NCBI GenBank assembly: GCA_951799445.1
Contig: OX637292.1
Coordinates: 13,023,296 to 13,087,295, forward strand
DNA: 64,000 nt
Direction: 5' to 3'
Origin: Pseudisothecium myosuroides
Taxonomy: Eukaryota > Streptophyta > Bryopsida > Hypnales > Lembophyllaceae
Part shown: positions 44,231 to 57,646 of the stretch, piece after piece
Layout of the letters: each line of letters starts with the position of its first letter
Position numbering within the stretch: the first letter of the stretch is position 1
Made by a program: the position numbers and the translations under genes
The notes under the pieces: generated by a model
Told to the model about the DNA's origin: nothing
The model's input: only the letters and a program-made list of their open reading frames with translations
Database searches by the model: none

Positions 44231-45145
44231 TGTGTAATGTTGATAAAAATTTTATGAGCAAACTTGTGAAGTTCTAAGCAATGTTGTTTAATTTTGTACA
44301 TGACATAATGTAAAATTCATCAAATGACCACCAAATTCTTTTGACCTCAATTCTATAGAGAACTTATAGAAGCAAGTCAAAGATCAAGTATAAAGAAGAT
44401 GTAGACCCTATAACAAAGACCAAATGCGGACATCAATGAATTTGGCATAAGAGGATATACCTCAAGAAGGTATTCAAAAGTCAATTTCTACAATGCCAAA
44501 TCAAATCAAAGTTATGATAGCAGTTTAAGGTGGTAGTACTTGATGGTAGTGGAATAGTGGATGTACCATTTTGTTGCAAAGTAGTTCCCAGTGAGCAAGA
44601 CATAATGTAAAATTTATGTTATAGTAAGCTTCTACAACACTACAATTTTCTAATGATATTCTATTTGACAGCGTTTGTTCAATTTTTTTCTGTTATTTTA
44701 ACTTTGCTTTGAACATAAATGAAAGAAAATTGCAAAATGCATTAAAGCCATATAGAGGAAAATTTTACCTATATAGTGTGAGTCTTTGTAATATGAAAGA
44801 TGTGAACAATGATGTTTCCTAAATACATGTGCAATCAAATCTTAAAAAATCATCGCAAATATTTTTTAATTAATTATTCTATAAAATTGTAAAAAATAAA
44901 TAAATAATTCATCAAAAATAAAATTTCTATTTTTGGACATTGAAATTTGATATGTTGGTTAAAGTTCCATAAAGCAATAGATTTAATAGAATAGTTTTGA
45001 TAGGATATTTTGTAAATGGAGTTAGAAAGGAAAAAATTGAAGGGCTTCATAGTGGGGGTGCAAGACTTCTTGGAAGTTACTATACATAGTAAGAGTCATG
45101 ATGGCGGTTTTAGGTAAGGTGCGATTTCGGGTGTACACATCTTAA

Positions 45146-46079
45146 CCCCTAAAGGACCGTTGTCCCTTCGGGGGACAAATGCATTTTCGGGCAGGTACCT
45201 ACGGGCTAAAAGTTTCTTGTGATTTTTTGAAACTTTATTTGGAGATAGAAAAACTGATAAGCTTTGTGGGAATATAATTTTTTTCACAATCGGTGCCCGG
45301 GAAAAAAAGTTATGACCAAATAAGCTCAAAATAGGGGACGGCGGGCAGCCCGGGCAGCAAAAAAAAAATGGACAAAAATTTGAATTTTTTTTTTTAATTT
45401 TTTTTTTCTCATAGATTATATTTTTTTCTATTCAGAAAGCTTTGATTCATTTCATTTGGATATGTTATGAGAAAGTTATGGACATTCTTGTTTTTCGGGC
45501 GGTTAGAGCATCTTCTTGAAAAAAATAACTTGTAGGATTCATTTCTGAATGCAATTTTTCAAATTTTTCAAATTTTTTTTTTTTGCATGGTTTAGTTTAG
45601 TTGCTAGAACAATCTCACCATTGGGATTAGTGAATTTTAATTCCATTTAAGAGATATTAATATTTTAGATTTTCCTTCTATCTCGTACTTACTTCTACTT
45701 AACAATTTTTTTAAGAATGATAATTAAGTTTTTTTGAATTTCTTTTTTTTTCCTAGACTCTCAACTCAATTCTCCTCTTTAAAGATTTAAAGCTCAAAAC
45801 TCTATAGTGCAAAAATTTTAAGTTAAAAATGTTCAAAGTCAAAAAATCTAGTCCCGCAATGTGCTGAAAAACTTGTTTTTTTCACTTTAAACGCAGATAT
45901 CTTGCAATCTGTGCGGTCAAAAATTCTGAAATTTTTTCCACACATTCTCATACTAGTTAGGTGTAAGATCCTACGGTTAGATTTGCAAAAAAACATTTTT
46001 CAGTTTTTTTTACTGTTTGCTATAAAAATGGCAGTTTTCATTGTTTTTTGGCAGAAAAAAGGCCTCGGTCCTTTAGGGG
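45146..46079 (-). mobile_element. Full-length TTAA-type element, reverse (934 bp)
   Basis: TTAA (45142-45145) precedes CCCCTAAAGGACCG and at once the palindrome ttgtcccttcgggggacaa. The far end ggtcctttagggg precedes TTAA (46080-46083). This is the reverse of the reference copy at 29893-30823, with very similar interior, including cgggcagcccgggcagc and ttgcaatctgtgcggtcaaa. Close similarity to that copy suggests that both are young. Confidence 0.85.
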
Positions 46080-46084
46080 TTAAC

Positions 46085-46580
46085 TACTTAAGGATTGCAG
46101 TATTTTTGGACCCAAAAGTGCTTTGAAATGCTTGTATCTAAAGCAGAGCTAAAATCTTCAATTATATCTATTTATTAACAAATCCAACTATAGAATCCTT
46201 TAGCTAACTTGTTAGAATACCATTCTAAAATTTCAAAGGAAGAAATCTAACCAATTGCAAGATCATGATGATTAAGAGCTCTTATAGTATATATAGGTGT
46301 AGAAAATGAAGTTCAAATCTTTATTTTTAAAAGAAGTGAACTTTTCCTAATTTGCTTTGATTGTTTGAGCTTCAAAAAAAACTAGAAATCATACAATAAC
46401 TTTTTAACCATGCAATCAAATGTTTATGAATATTATTATACCTTGAAGCTACTCCTTGAGTCCTTGACTACATGTTGTGTGAAAATTTCAAAGAAAAAAA
46501 ATGAAAATTCTATGTGTAAACCAATGACCAAAACTCTAAGTTGCCAAAAAACATACTTCATGGCTTTAGGAGTTAGGCAT
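46085..46580 (-). repeat. Degenerate repeat block, partner of 1190-2120
   Basis: 46085-46275 aligns with 1190-1420, and 46330-46580 with 1900-2110 (ctttttaaccatgcaatcaa, gactacatgttgtgtgaaaa). The sequence between these parts of the 1-2 kb copy, about 500 bp, is missing here. Confidence 0.5.
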
Positions 46581-49500
46581 GTCATTTTGAAAAATCTGCA
46601 TCTACATTTTTGTTTAATGGACTGCACTCTAAAATCCTTTACATGACACCTTCTAATATGAAAAATTCTATGTTGTGACAAGATTCTTGGGAACGGATGT
46701 CCCTAGTCAAGAACAGATCTCAAATACTATGACTATTGCTTTCACTAATGTTGCCTCAATAGGCAAACAAATGTGATAATATAGAAAAGCAAACAAGTTG
46801 CATATTGATAGTTGTATTGCTTTTAGGGTTTGTCTTTTTGAAGCACTCGTACTGCATTTTTCTCCCCTAGAAAATGAGAAGAAGCATGTGTGGCATTCAT
46901 CATGGTGCAAGTTGCTAGGCGTTGAAACTTGTGGTGCTTTTTTCATATATCTTGTCCTCTAGTGCTTGGGTTCGAAGACATTAATTTTTAAAACTTCAAT
47001 TTCAATTGCCTCCTTAATGTGACTATTACATGCTATTTCTACAAGACAAAACCTCCCCAATTTGGCCACTATGATGGGAGTAAAGGTAGTCATTATTAAG
47101 GGTTAGAGTATAATGTTTGAAATCTTTGACTACATTAACTCCTAAAGAACCATTTTACTATTGAATTCTTGTGCATTGCATAATTTTTTGGTTTGAAAGT
47201 TAAATTGTAAAATCTTAAAGACAAACATTTGAAATCCATAGACTTGGGTGGGTCACTCTTTGTATATTTTGTGCACCACGTGCGGCGAGGGGGTATTTTT
47301 TGGGGCTATTTACCTCCAAGGCACCATTAAAAGGGTCCCTATAATTAGTTAATTTTGAAAAATGGCCCATTTTATTGCACTCTATCATTATTTATACTGC
47401 CAAGGTCAATGCATTTTTTTGTAGGCTATATTCATTATAAGTAAAAAAAAGATAATTGAAAGTAATGTGAAAGCAAAAGTGTTATAAAAAAGTCCCAAAA
47501 AAATGTGATTGGAATTCGACCTATCTTCTTGCTTTCTCAAACAATGATCAAACTTCAATGTGGTTGTGTGTATAAAATGAATGTGCAAAATAGTTTGTAG
47601 TTAAAATTCAATCTAAGTTGCATCGGTGTCCTACTTTCAGAAGCATGAAATAATCAAGGGAAGCAAGAGAACACAGCTTCCAAATAGATACACAAACACA
47701 TCAAAGTAAAATTTCATTTAGGGAGAAGATTTGCACGAATTTGTCATTTACATGTGTTAAAAAACACAAAGCAATGTCTGGATTTTAATGAAAACAAAAA
47801 CTAGCTTCTACTACACATAACCTATACAAACATAAGTCATAATTGATACAAAACGCTGCCACACAGGGTTTGAAAACAAGAACTACAAACATGAAACTCA
47901 AACATCATTTGAATTCAAATACTATGGAAGTGTTATTGACATGTGTTCAACAACACAAGGTAATCCTAGAATTGTACTCAAAATGTTTATGACCAATTAC
48001 ATGTGCTTACCGTTCAACGATTGCAGTTGAGATTTGAAATAGTGAAGCATGGTATCAAAATTGTAACAAACCCGCACATAGAACTAAAACTCAAATTGAA
48101 TGAAATTGAATTGAAATGAGCATTTTCATGTCTCTAAACACACAAGGTTTAGGAAGTCAAGTATTGAAGAAGTGAAGCATAAGTTTTGTTTTCCAACTAC
48201 TTCACCTTACTGTAGAATGTCGGAATGCCCAAATCACCCTCCATTGTCCACATCTTCACTTGTGTTGCCATAATTTTAAAAACCTGAATTCTAACCTTGA
48301 CCCAATTTGAGCATGTAAGTTCACTTTGATGAACTAAATCCTAACCTAGATTCAAATTTTTTCAACTGAGTAAGAACCAAACAACGGAATTGGGAGAAGA
48401 CATACCATAAGTTAGGAATAACTCCCAAGTGCTTACGATCTTGACAACAACAATACCCCAAGAAAATCGACCAATTTCCAATTTGCAGCAGTGACCAAAC
48501 CCACTCATAAATCCCAGCGGATGTCTTAAAAATCCACACATACGAATCTTCACATGCACACTGAAACCCTAAGCTCAGAAATCACCTTGCAATTCCTTCA
48601 AACCGCTTCCACGATTGTTTCACTTTTGAATTGTGACCACCGTGGTAACAAAACTCAAATACAACAACGGCAACTCAAAACCCTAAGTTAGGATCTTCCA
48701 CATTGTTGCTTCGTCCACAGGGTTACAGTCAATGGACAATTTTTCATCCAGTGTACCTCTCACCCAGCTGTACAACCACCTATATTCACTGACTATTAAA
48801 TACGGTTCCTAGGATCCAATTCTTTGCACCCTAAATTACATGTACTAAATTTTTAAACTTGTTCAATAAGTTTATTAGAGTTTTGACTCCTCTTGCAATG
48901 AGATTTTTGAACTAAAACTAATTTGTTTATTTATAATTGTATGTTATATTTGATGTTAGTTACATACATACCAAATTTTATTGGGGTAGTAGATGAGGAA
49001 TTTCGCAAAAGATGCCCAAACTGCCTAAGCTGCTTGGATCTTTTGGGCAACATTATTTTTGATTTGGACGTACAACTAATCAATTGGAACTTTTGTCATA
49101 TGACATTATATTCTTGTATGTTCACAACATATTCAATTGAATTTACATATTGTAGTTTTTGGAAGTCATGAAGTCAATTTGATGTCTAGCTATTAGGATT
49201 GACCATCCAAATAATCATGCAATAAGTATGTTAGCCAATGGTAGTAGCGTGTGCAGTACAATCCTTCATTTTAAACTTTATATGGATTGCTTTTTCTAAC
49301 TTTGGAATTTAACTAAAAATTAAGAAGAAAATGAATGCAAATTTGTAGTATGTAGTAAAAAACGTTAGAATGTCTAGATATGCCTCACTAAATTCAAAAA
49401 AGTGGTTTTATTTTTTTATGGTTGTGAATATAAAGAATTGTTTTAGCGATGTACAAAAATTCCAATTGTATGCCTCGCAATACACAAAAGCTATTGCAAA

Positions 49501-51213
49501 GTGCATCGCTAAATGAACACCAAATTTAACATTACATTATACTATGAGATGCACCTCCACTTTCTATGATAGGAATCACTTCAACTTTTCCATTGAAGAT
49601 TTGGGAAAATTTGTTTTAGAGACAAATTAAATCACTTTTAAAATTGGATTCTTGTAAAGTAAGAACATCTATACATTTCTTGCTATCTTTGATTTCAAAA
49701 TTTGCATATACTTTGAGAATGTAAGATTACATTAAGAAACCAATTCATGTACAAGGAAGATGTGGTTTGTTTAAATTTTTGAAGATTTTAGGGTTTTTTT
49801 TTCTTATAATGGGAATGGAATAGGTAAACAAAAATCCATTTTATAGGTTTGGGTCTATACAAATGTACTAGATGGAGAGAGAAATAAAGTGCCAATGTAC
49901 TTGAATTAAGCCTAAATTTCAAGCTACAAATCTCTAGAGTATGGCAATAGGTGTTGCCTTCTAGTGCTATCTTCTTCACTAAAATTTTAGAATTGGAGTA
50001 CTCAATCTAGTTTGATCCAAGTTGTAAAATAACTATCATAATTCCAATAATTTGTGATGATATATTAGAAATATGACCAATAGTATCTATCATAGGATTT
50101 AAAATATGAGATATGCAAATATGTAAATGTTTTAAAATGTTTTTTGAAATGTTGGAAAAGTTTCATCTTTATATTTGATAATGCTTAATTATATGAGAGA
50201 ATTCTTTGATTCATGTTATTAACCTAAGAATTGCTTCAGATCCTTATCCAATTTTGTATTTTAAACAACAAAGATTTGTTTAAATAGGACACTCATCCTG
50301 TAAAGAACATTCATTTTTTTATTTAATGAAAAAATGATCACCTAAACTTATTATAATCTCTAAGTTCAACCTAAAAAAATTTCCTACAGTTAATTGCATG
50401 TATACCAAACACACTAGTCTTTACTTCCATACATGTTATTGCCTAACCTTGAAACGCTTGAGCAACCAAGAAGTGGCTTGATGCACGGTCAAATACAACT
50501 TTTTCATATTGAAATGAATTATTTTTATTCAATTTTTTTTAGAGTTTCTTGAGTGTGTGCAATGCTTGAAGGTGGAAAGTCCCTCAGAACAACTAAAGAA
50601 GCAAATGTTATATCCACATATCACAAGAGATGCCTTTCTAATGTATTTGATAATTTCTACTTCTTTGATCTGAATTATAGGCATGAAAATGATCTTTTTT
50701 GAATTTGAGCCCAACTAATGAATTAAAGCTTATTATCAAATTCTAGTTTCTACTCCAATTTGAAATTATCAAATATTTCCAAATTTGAATAATATATTTT
50801 CATTTGAACTTTTGGCCTGTTACCATAGTTTGCTAAATTTCTCATTATATATAGATGATATAAAAATTTGGTTTACACTATGATATTCTAAACCATAATA
50901 TACATCTACATTGAAGTTTTCAGATTTTCTAAGCTTATTTTGTACTTGATATGAGTTTTCTTCACTTTCTCTTCAAAAATTCACAATAATTTCAAGTTTT
51001 TGCAAAAAATTCTAAATTTTTTATGACTTGTAGAAGACATATGAGTTCATCTATGAAAAAAACCATGCATTTTCAATGGCAAAATGGAGCATCCAAAATA
51101 TTTTGAAGTTTGACCACATGGTCATAGGCTCCAATTCCTTACAATTTCACTATATTTTGGGCCAAACCACTCACAAGTAAAGATATCATGCTACTTGATC
51201 CATTAAATATTGA
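46581..51213. other. AT-rich intergenic stretch, no gene recognised
   Basis: About 4.6 kb. A lone left terminus of TTAA type (ttaactcctaaagaacc) lies at 47138-47154. 47640-48800 is less AT-rich, with scattered ccctaa motifs, and could be an untranslated or decayed gene region. I find no frame with coding character; the largest is 82 codons. The remainder is featureless. Confidence 0.4.
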
Positions 51214-51264
51214 CCTTGGATGTTTTTTTGTTTTTTTTTTTTTTTTTGATAGCCTTGGATGTTT
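51214..51264 (-). mobile_element. 27-bp poly(T) insertion with 12-bp target duplication
   Basis: CCTTGGATGTTT occurs at 51214-51225 and again at 51253-51264. Between them are 27 bp, almost all T, ending tgatag. On the minus strand this is ctatca followed by poly(A), the extreme 3' tip of a retroposon. It is the third such insertion in the window. Confidence 0.75.
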
Positions 51265-51501
51265 CAATTACTTGGCTACTCTACACAGTCAACATATACA
51301 GTAATTTGGCTTGTGTCTACCTCATATAAACATCACACCAATCTAATATTGACCAACACCATCCTACAACTAAGATTACAAGTAGTGAATCGTGAAGGAA
51401 AGAGAAACGTGCTCCGAACCAGGAACAAAAGATAATAGATATACAAAATTAATAAGTGAGTCACAACTTCCTCTAAAAATTTGCATTTACATTTCTAAGT
51501 C

Positions 51502-54500
51502 TCAATAACCAGACATTCGAGAGTTGAAAGGCCTCGTATCTCCAAAGGATCCAGTTCGATTACCAAGACTGATACGATCATCTTCTAAAACATTCAAGGT
51601 GGGTGCCAGCAACTTTGTGTAGCGGTCAAAGTACAAGAGCTGCTTCAGGAGCAGCCCAAATTCTCTTGGAAACTTCAGCCCGTAATTCTCACTAACACGA
51701 ACCTGCAGCCAAGAAAACGAAGAGAGCCAAGAGATAATATGAGAGCAGGATTACCCTAAACCCTAAACCCTCCTTAAAAGAGGAATCTGATAAGCTGTCC
51801 GTATTTTAATGAAAAAATAGAGGTGGATCTAATGAATAATCCTATGAATAGGTGTTGGCAAGCCTTTCTTTGGTGCTTCAATCAAAAAACTGAAAAGGAT
51901 TTAAATTCAAGGATTTTCAAACCTGCAGCGTGTTTACGTCATTCTAGGAGCAAAACGAAGTCAGCAGAGATCAAGGCTACTTATGGTTTTATGTTCAAGG
52001 TTGTGCTTGACAGTGGAGATTAGGGGGATACAGTCACCAGATTCGAGAAAAGCTCAGAAACAAAGAGCGGGTGTGAAAGAAATCATACCACATCTAGAAG
52101 AAGATTATTCACTTGCTCCTCATCAACTGCTAAAGATGCAGCTATAGTGGCGCTCTGCGGTCCTCCAGCAGTTGAAATTATTACATTTGTATCGAGGTCC
52201 TGAGGTAAAAGCACGATCTCATTACATTTCTTTACTGGCAGTGCAAAAACGCTGGACAAAGAGTTCAAAAAACGATTGAACATCTACAGCCAACCACAAA
52301 GAAGAATCTGATAAGGTTCTGTAGGCACGGCTGACTATTAAAAGGACGTATAATAAACTTCAAAGTAGAAATACCTGAACAGCTGTGAAAACTTTCTCCA
52401 AGTCCCTTGCAAAGCTGGCAGTATCTACAGTGGCGTCAGCTGCACCCATCTGTACCAAAGCAGCCGCCATTGCATTGTATTGCCCACTCCCAATTGACGT
52501 TAAAAACGTCTCTACTGCTACCCACGTAGTTGGTGATATCCTCCCAACAATACCTGACCAACCAACTCGCAATTATTATTTTCCAGTGGAATATATCTCG
52601 TGTAGCTGTAAGACGAGCTTCATCGCAGTCTTCAATACATGGTAGTCAATTCCTGATATCACATAGATTTGACCACCAAGTTGAAGAATATTGAAATGTA
52701 CATACTAACCAAAGTCAATGAAGCCCACACGCCCATCTCGGAGCACCAGCAAGTTTCCAGCATGAACATCAGCATGGAACGTCTCACATGCCAGCAAGCT
52801 CCCAAACCTACAAAATCATTGCAACATCAGCTACTGGGATAAAAACTTTGACAGCCTGAAGCGGTACATTTTGAATAAGGGAGAAGTGCTCATCATAAGA
52901 ATATTAATATGAACAGAAAACTTTCGTCATGCAATGATTGTACCAGAACTTTAGCAAATATAAGAAACCGCAAAGCTAAACTGTATTCTAAACATAGTCG
53001 TAAACTATTTGGATTATCATGTGCTCTGCAATTCGGCAGAATTCAAGGAAGAAAATTTACTGACCAGACATTAAGGGCAGTTATCAACGTCGTTTCGGGG
53101 TTTGGAACAATAGAGCGGATGGAGTCAAGGTCTGTAAGAGGAACACCGAAAAGACGCTCCATGGTGAGCACGCGCTCTGTGCTGCAATGGCGGTACACAG
53201 ATGGGGCAGTGGCCTGGTTCGAAAGTCCGAGGGAATCCACATAGTTTCTGAATGCCTCAATGTTCAGAGCTTCCTTCCTGAAGTCCACCTCTTCAAGCAT
53301 AGATGCCTTTATATCCCCCAGAATAGCCACCTGGATGTATAATAAAACATGAGGAAATTGCACATGCAGATTTGCTCTTATCACAGAAAGTCATCGTCGT
53401 GTAAGAAAACAAAAAAGTGCCTAAATATTTGCCATCTTGCAAATACTGCAAAACAATCATAATTCCACGGCACATATCACACGATGCTACGCTCATACAA
53501 CACCAGTCTAAATTCTGATAGCTCTCACAAGCTTTAACACTGACTTGGACCTCTGTTCATGCCTCTAACAAAAACTAAACTTGTAACAGCACAGGTTGAA
53601 GTTAACTTTCAAACAAGTTTCCAAATTAAGGATTTGGTCCTACCATTGCAACTCTGAGCTGAAACCTAAGGCCAGAAGGTTTTGAGCCTTATTCAAAAGA
53701 TAAATGACTACTTGATTTCTATTGGTTGCATTTAATTCAATATCAAACACTTGAAGCATCACATCATTGGTTGCATTAGTTCAAATTTTGGGTCAAGAGA
53801 GGAGTGACATACATTGATTAAAGTGTAACTCCATTGATAAGGTAAGAATCAAAAGAAAATGCATGCATGTGAAATATAATTTCTTCATCCCAAATAGCCT
53901 CTACACGGTTAATTTACTCACAAAAGACAAATCAAAGAACGATATTCAAGGCCCGCAATGCGTCCCTTAGTATCAGATAGAAGCCACAAAATACAAGTTC
54001 ATTCGCGAAATTTATCATCAATTGCACAAACTCCATGGAAACTCACCAGGGATGTCCGTGAAAGCTGTGGATTCAAAAATTCCAATACTCGAGCAGTGAC
54101 ATACAGGAAGTTCAAATCGGCAGTGAGAACGTCTTCAACTCCAGGTTTCAACACTTTGATCACCACCTCCTTCTGGCTTCCTCGCAGCCTAGCTGCATGC
54201 ACCTGGCTTATAAAATTACATAAGATATCGATTTAACCAGTCAAAAACACTAGACGGATGCTTTCCAAAAGATTCAGTGCCCATTTGCAAAAGCACGTCA
54301 AGGATTTATTCAAAACTGAGGATGTATTATCACAAAGGAAGAGCGAGGTTCGTACCTGAGCTACGGAGGCAGAAGCAAGAGCCTGTGGATCAACAAAGTC
54401 ATACACTTCCTCTAAAGGACGGCCCAACTCCTTCCGAATTATCGCTTTAATATTTTCAAATGGCACGGGTGGCGTCTTGTCCAGGCAACTTTGAAACTCC

Positions 54501-56319
54501 TTCACATATTCCGCTGGAAACAATGTTGGCGCTGATGCAATCAACTGCATCAACAACCAAGTGTAAACAACCAAAAACAAACCACAAATATCGACCCCAT
54601 ATCCTTGTATCTACATTTGAACATGATCAATTAGTCCAAGGAGAATTTGAATTTGGAAAAAACACTACCAAGTTTGACCTCCAGATGATTGGAGATGCTC
54701 TTCACCCAGCAGAAAATGCCAAGCAAATTGGTGTTAATGTGGCTATCAGGTCGGCAGAAAATCCCAATACTACGCCATTGAAATTTTATATGAAATAAGC
54801 AATCTGGTAGATAAGGTTAGTATTGGACCTGGCCCAACTTGATGTAGGTTGCTCCAAGCTTCTCGAACAATCGACGAAGCTGTGCTGGCCCAGGCGGACT
54901 CAAAGGTAGCCCCGGAACTACACTAGGAGAAGTTGCAGCTGCTCCTGGATTCTGCAGTACCCACATCCAAATCAGTAGACGCTCACTATTTTGTACTCAC
55001 GTACTTTGAAATTTTTACATATTCTGCGGGCTGCATTTTCTGAAGTGTAAATGCTGCCAAAAAAAAAGTTTGTAACCAACATAGGCCTTGAAACAAAAGG
55101 CTCCAAAATTACTTAAACTACTCATAGGGTCTCACAAAATAGGGCATGTTACTAACAATAGGGGTCTGATAATTGGTAAAAAAGAAAGGAATTTCCCCCT
55201 CTTAATTCCCCGTATACGCACGTGTTTCTGAAGTATACAAGGAGGTGCCTCCCCCGGAAAGTACCTCAATTGATATTTTTGACATGCCCCTCCAAGATTT
55301 ACATGTTGTGAGATGTGTTATTTTGACGATGTCGAACTATTGTGCCTTCATTTGAGGAATTTTTTAAAGTTTGAAATTGCCTTCACATGTTGTGCCTTCA
55401 TTAGAGACATCTTTTAAAGCAAACAACAAGTCTGTAGTAATCACATACTCAAATCTAGTTTGTGAGTGGTGCATCACCAGCACGAATGTAGCCATTTTTG
55501 CAGAAATGACTTACTGTCAGAAGCTGGAACAAGTATTCACCGCCCACGGTGACAAAAGCTTCAACGCCCTGGGCGAAGCGAATTGCACCTCGAGGCCCAG
55601 TGCTTACTGCAATCTTCGCTACATCTTCCAACAATTTATTGAGCTCCTTCAATCTTTCGGCTGCAGGAAGTATAAGAGACCACTAGATGAGCTCTTTCTG
55701 CGAGAATCCTTCTCTACTCCAGAATTATCATGAATTTCACATGAGCGCAAGGTAGTGGTCAATCCGATGCTCTAGAGAAAGAAGTTTCAAGTTTAGGTAC
55801 ACCTAGAGATAGTGCTTTAAAAATTCATAACTTATTCATACAATGTCCAAATAACCCACGCTAAATGCGTTGGAATCCTCTTTCAGTTCCCAATATGACC
55901 CAATAAAAATAATTAATGCTCATTAATAGTAACTATGTTCAGTTGTAATTAGTGACGACTGTAGGTGCGCATCCCTAATCCGCATACAAAAATAAAAGAA
56001 TTCGTGAGCACAAACCTGATCTAGCACCATGGTCTGCTTGGGAGGGTATAGTGGAAGCAGAGCGAGCTCGCACTACGAGTTTCAAAGGAGCCGCCTGACT
56101 CCAATTAGGTTTACACCCAAGCTTTTCCTATTCCGTCCAGTACATACCATCGCCAAATCATCAAACAATTTAGAATCTAAACTCCCACAAACTCAATGCA
56201 AGAATTTGAGCAAATGAACTAAAATTCCTGCCATAACGGCACTGGGCTTCGAGAAAGACCTGCCGCAGTATTGAAGATGGCAGGCGCAGTGTCATCACTG
56301 TGGCGCTGCTGGCCGCCAT
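51502..56319 (-). CDS. ABC1K9: ABC1-family atypical kinase of the plastid, ABC1K9 type (At5g05200-like)
   Basis: There are eleven exons: 56319-56260, 56094-56016, 55660-55515, 54951-54829, 54544-54356, 54202-54047, 53330-53065, 52807-52710, 52553-52375, 52199-52089 and 51702-51502. All junctions are GT-AG and in phase, giving 535 residues ending in TGA. The family's aarF-domain kinases act at plastoglobules and envelopes on prenyl-lipid metabolism. The role of this subgroup is less clear. Visible motifs are KLGQ at 133-136 (the KxGQ motif), the Ala-rich loop ASASVAQ (193-199), the lysine of VIKVLKPG (K215), EVD (265-267, the ExD motif), HADVHAGN (351-358) and DFG (371-373). The C terminus has FPREFGLLLKQLLYFDRYTK. 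The N terminus (MAASSATVMTLRLPSSILRQ, then KLVVRARSAS) fits a plastid transit peptide. Length (about 540 in Arabidopsis) and phrasing match At5g05200 from memory. Exon 1 and its junction are the least certain part. Confidence 0.88.
51754..51771 (-). repeat. Telomere-like motif in the last ABC1K9 intron
   Basis: CCCTAAACCCTAAACCCT is two and a half units of the plant telomere repeat (TTTAGGG on the minus strand). It lies in the intron 51703-52088. Such telo-box motifs are common near plant translation genes. At this intronic position it may be without function. Confidence 0.7.
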
Positions 56320-57646
56320 CGTTCTCAGCTAACCTACTCTGCTCCTCAATGCCTTAAGCCCCAAATCCCTGCACCAATTTCAATCCAAGAACACTCAAAC
56401 CTCTTTTTTATTATGACCTTTTCTAAAATGGAATTCTAGAATAATATTATCATCGATTGTCGCAAAAATTCAGTTGACGTCATAGTCATAGTGAAAAATT
56501 TGGTAAGCTAAAAGAGGTTTGAATCAGAATCACAATTCGAAAGTCCAATTGAAACCCCAATGTAATCAAGACCAGGAACCACAAAAATACGCACAACGTC
56601 AAGCAAACGGCAATTCTATCTCGGTGCTACCATCTGTATCAGTAATCAAAAGAGAGCAGAATGACCTAAAATCGCATACTAGACATCTTTCCAATAATTC
56701 ATAAAATACTCTAGCACTTGCACCCACCCAAATTGCCTCAAGAAGCACCACAACTCTTCCGCAAGCCTTGATATCTCAAAAAACGCAAATGCGAAACCCA
56801 CAACAGCACCAGTCACGGCCAAATTCTCCACCACTAAACATTCAAAAAGCTCAAGAAACTAATTCAATTGCACTTGAAACTCAGAAGCCGCAACAACTAC
56901 AACTACGCAAGTAAATGTTTGATTTACCGGTCAACAAATATTCTCAAAAATCTGCCATAAATATCAGCCTAGAAACAGAAAAGTCACCGCAAATGGGCAC
57001 CAATCCGGTTAAAATTCAAGCAGTAGAGCTCCATTCACGTGGCCCTCTGTGAACCGGAAGCAGAAGCAAACCAACACCAAAAAGCAAGTGCTCAATACCC
57101 TCAGATACCCTCTCTAGGCGGATATCTCCCAAAGAAACTGTCCGATTTCTACTTCCAGATCATCTCTCGTGGCTAATATGCTTCGCAAATCGTCACCCAA
57201 AGTTTGTACGGAAGCCAATTCTCTCGAACAAATGCAGAGATTCGGAATGTAACATTTGGATTAGGTTTTAAGATTAACTAAAGCTAAAAAATAGGGCCTC
57301 TTGTGTACCCAAACTTTGCGGTTCAGATGACAAGATGAGACACTCTACCACGTGGCCTGTCTGGTGCCGCCAAAGGCATTCCTGCACTTTCTGTGGCCTG
57401 TGCACTGGGTTGCAATCTGTTCCATTGGCTTCATTGGCTTCATGGGTTTCATTTTAGCATTTCTGAATTCTTATGGTTTCGGTGGTTTTGTAGTTTCATC
57501 ATCTCCAAGAGCCTCCAATTGCCGAGATTGTTGCTCATTTGTAGTCTCGGTGATGGATAGACTCGCACTATAGTTTTGCCGAGTTTGAGCACTCTGTAGT
57601 TGTGTGCAATCCGTAGTTTTGGCGAGTTTTTGAGCTTTGGGTGGCG
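56320..57646. promoter_or_regulatory. Shared intergenic region between two divergent genes
   Basis: The ATG codons of the ABC1K9-like gene (minus, 56319) and of the ABCF gene (plus, 57647) are 1.33 kb apart and point away from each other. No repeat-family hit was seen here, unlike in most non-coding parts of the window. The region must contain both promoters and leaders, and possibly a common control region. I could not identify a convincing TATA box. The small frames in it (62-73 codons) show no motif. Confidence 0.55.

Larger units (their letters stand above)
42905..45078. repeat. Dispersed duplication, copy interrupted by two elements
   Basis: This is the partner of 7205-7635 plus 9893-11160, in the same orientation. 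Relative to that copy it lacks the 255-bp element and the 2.2-kb stretch with the fold-back and tandem array. It carries two insertions of its own, at 43282-43654 and 43832-44230. It ends near tgcaagacttcttgga. No conserved reading frame links the two copies, so the ancestral function is unknown. Confidence 0.8.

Noticed and set aside
43697..44257. Frames of 117 and 91 codons inside the 399-bp element
   Set aside because: Opposite-strand overlapping frames with no motif, crossing the element boundary; chance frames.
51502..56319. Assignment of the kinase to ABC1K1/PGR6 or ABC1K3
   Set aside because: Those proteins are much longer (roughly 680-710 residues from memory). The 535-residue length and the stretches ALNVWFGSLLACETFHADV and LTMERLFGVPLTDLDSIRS fit the shorter At5g05200 type better.
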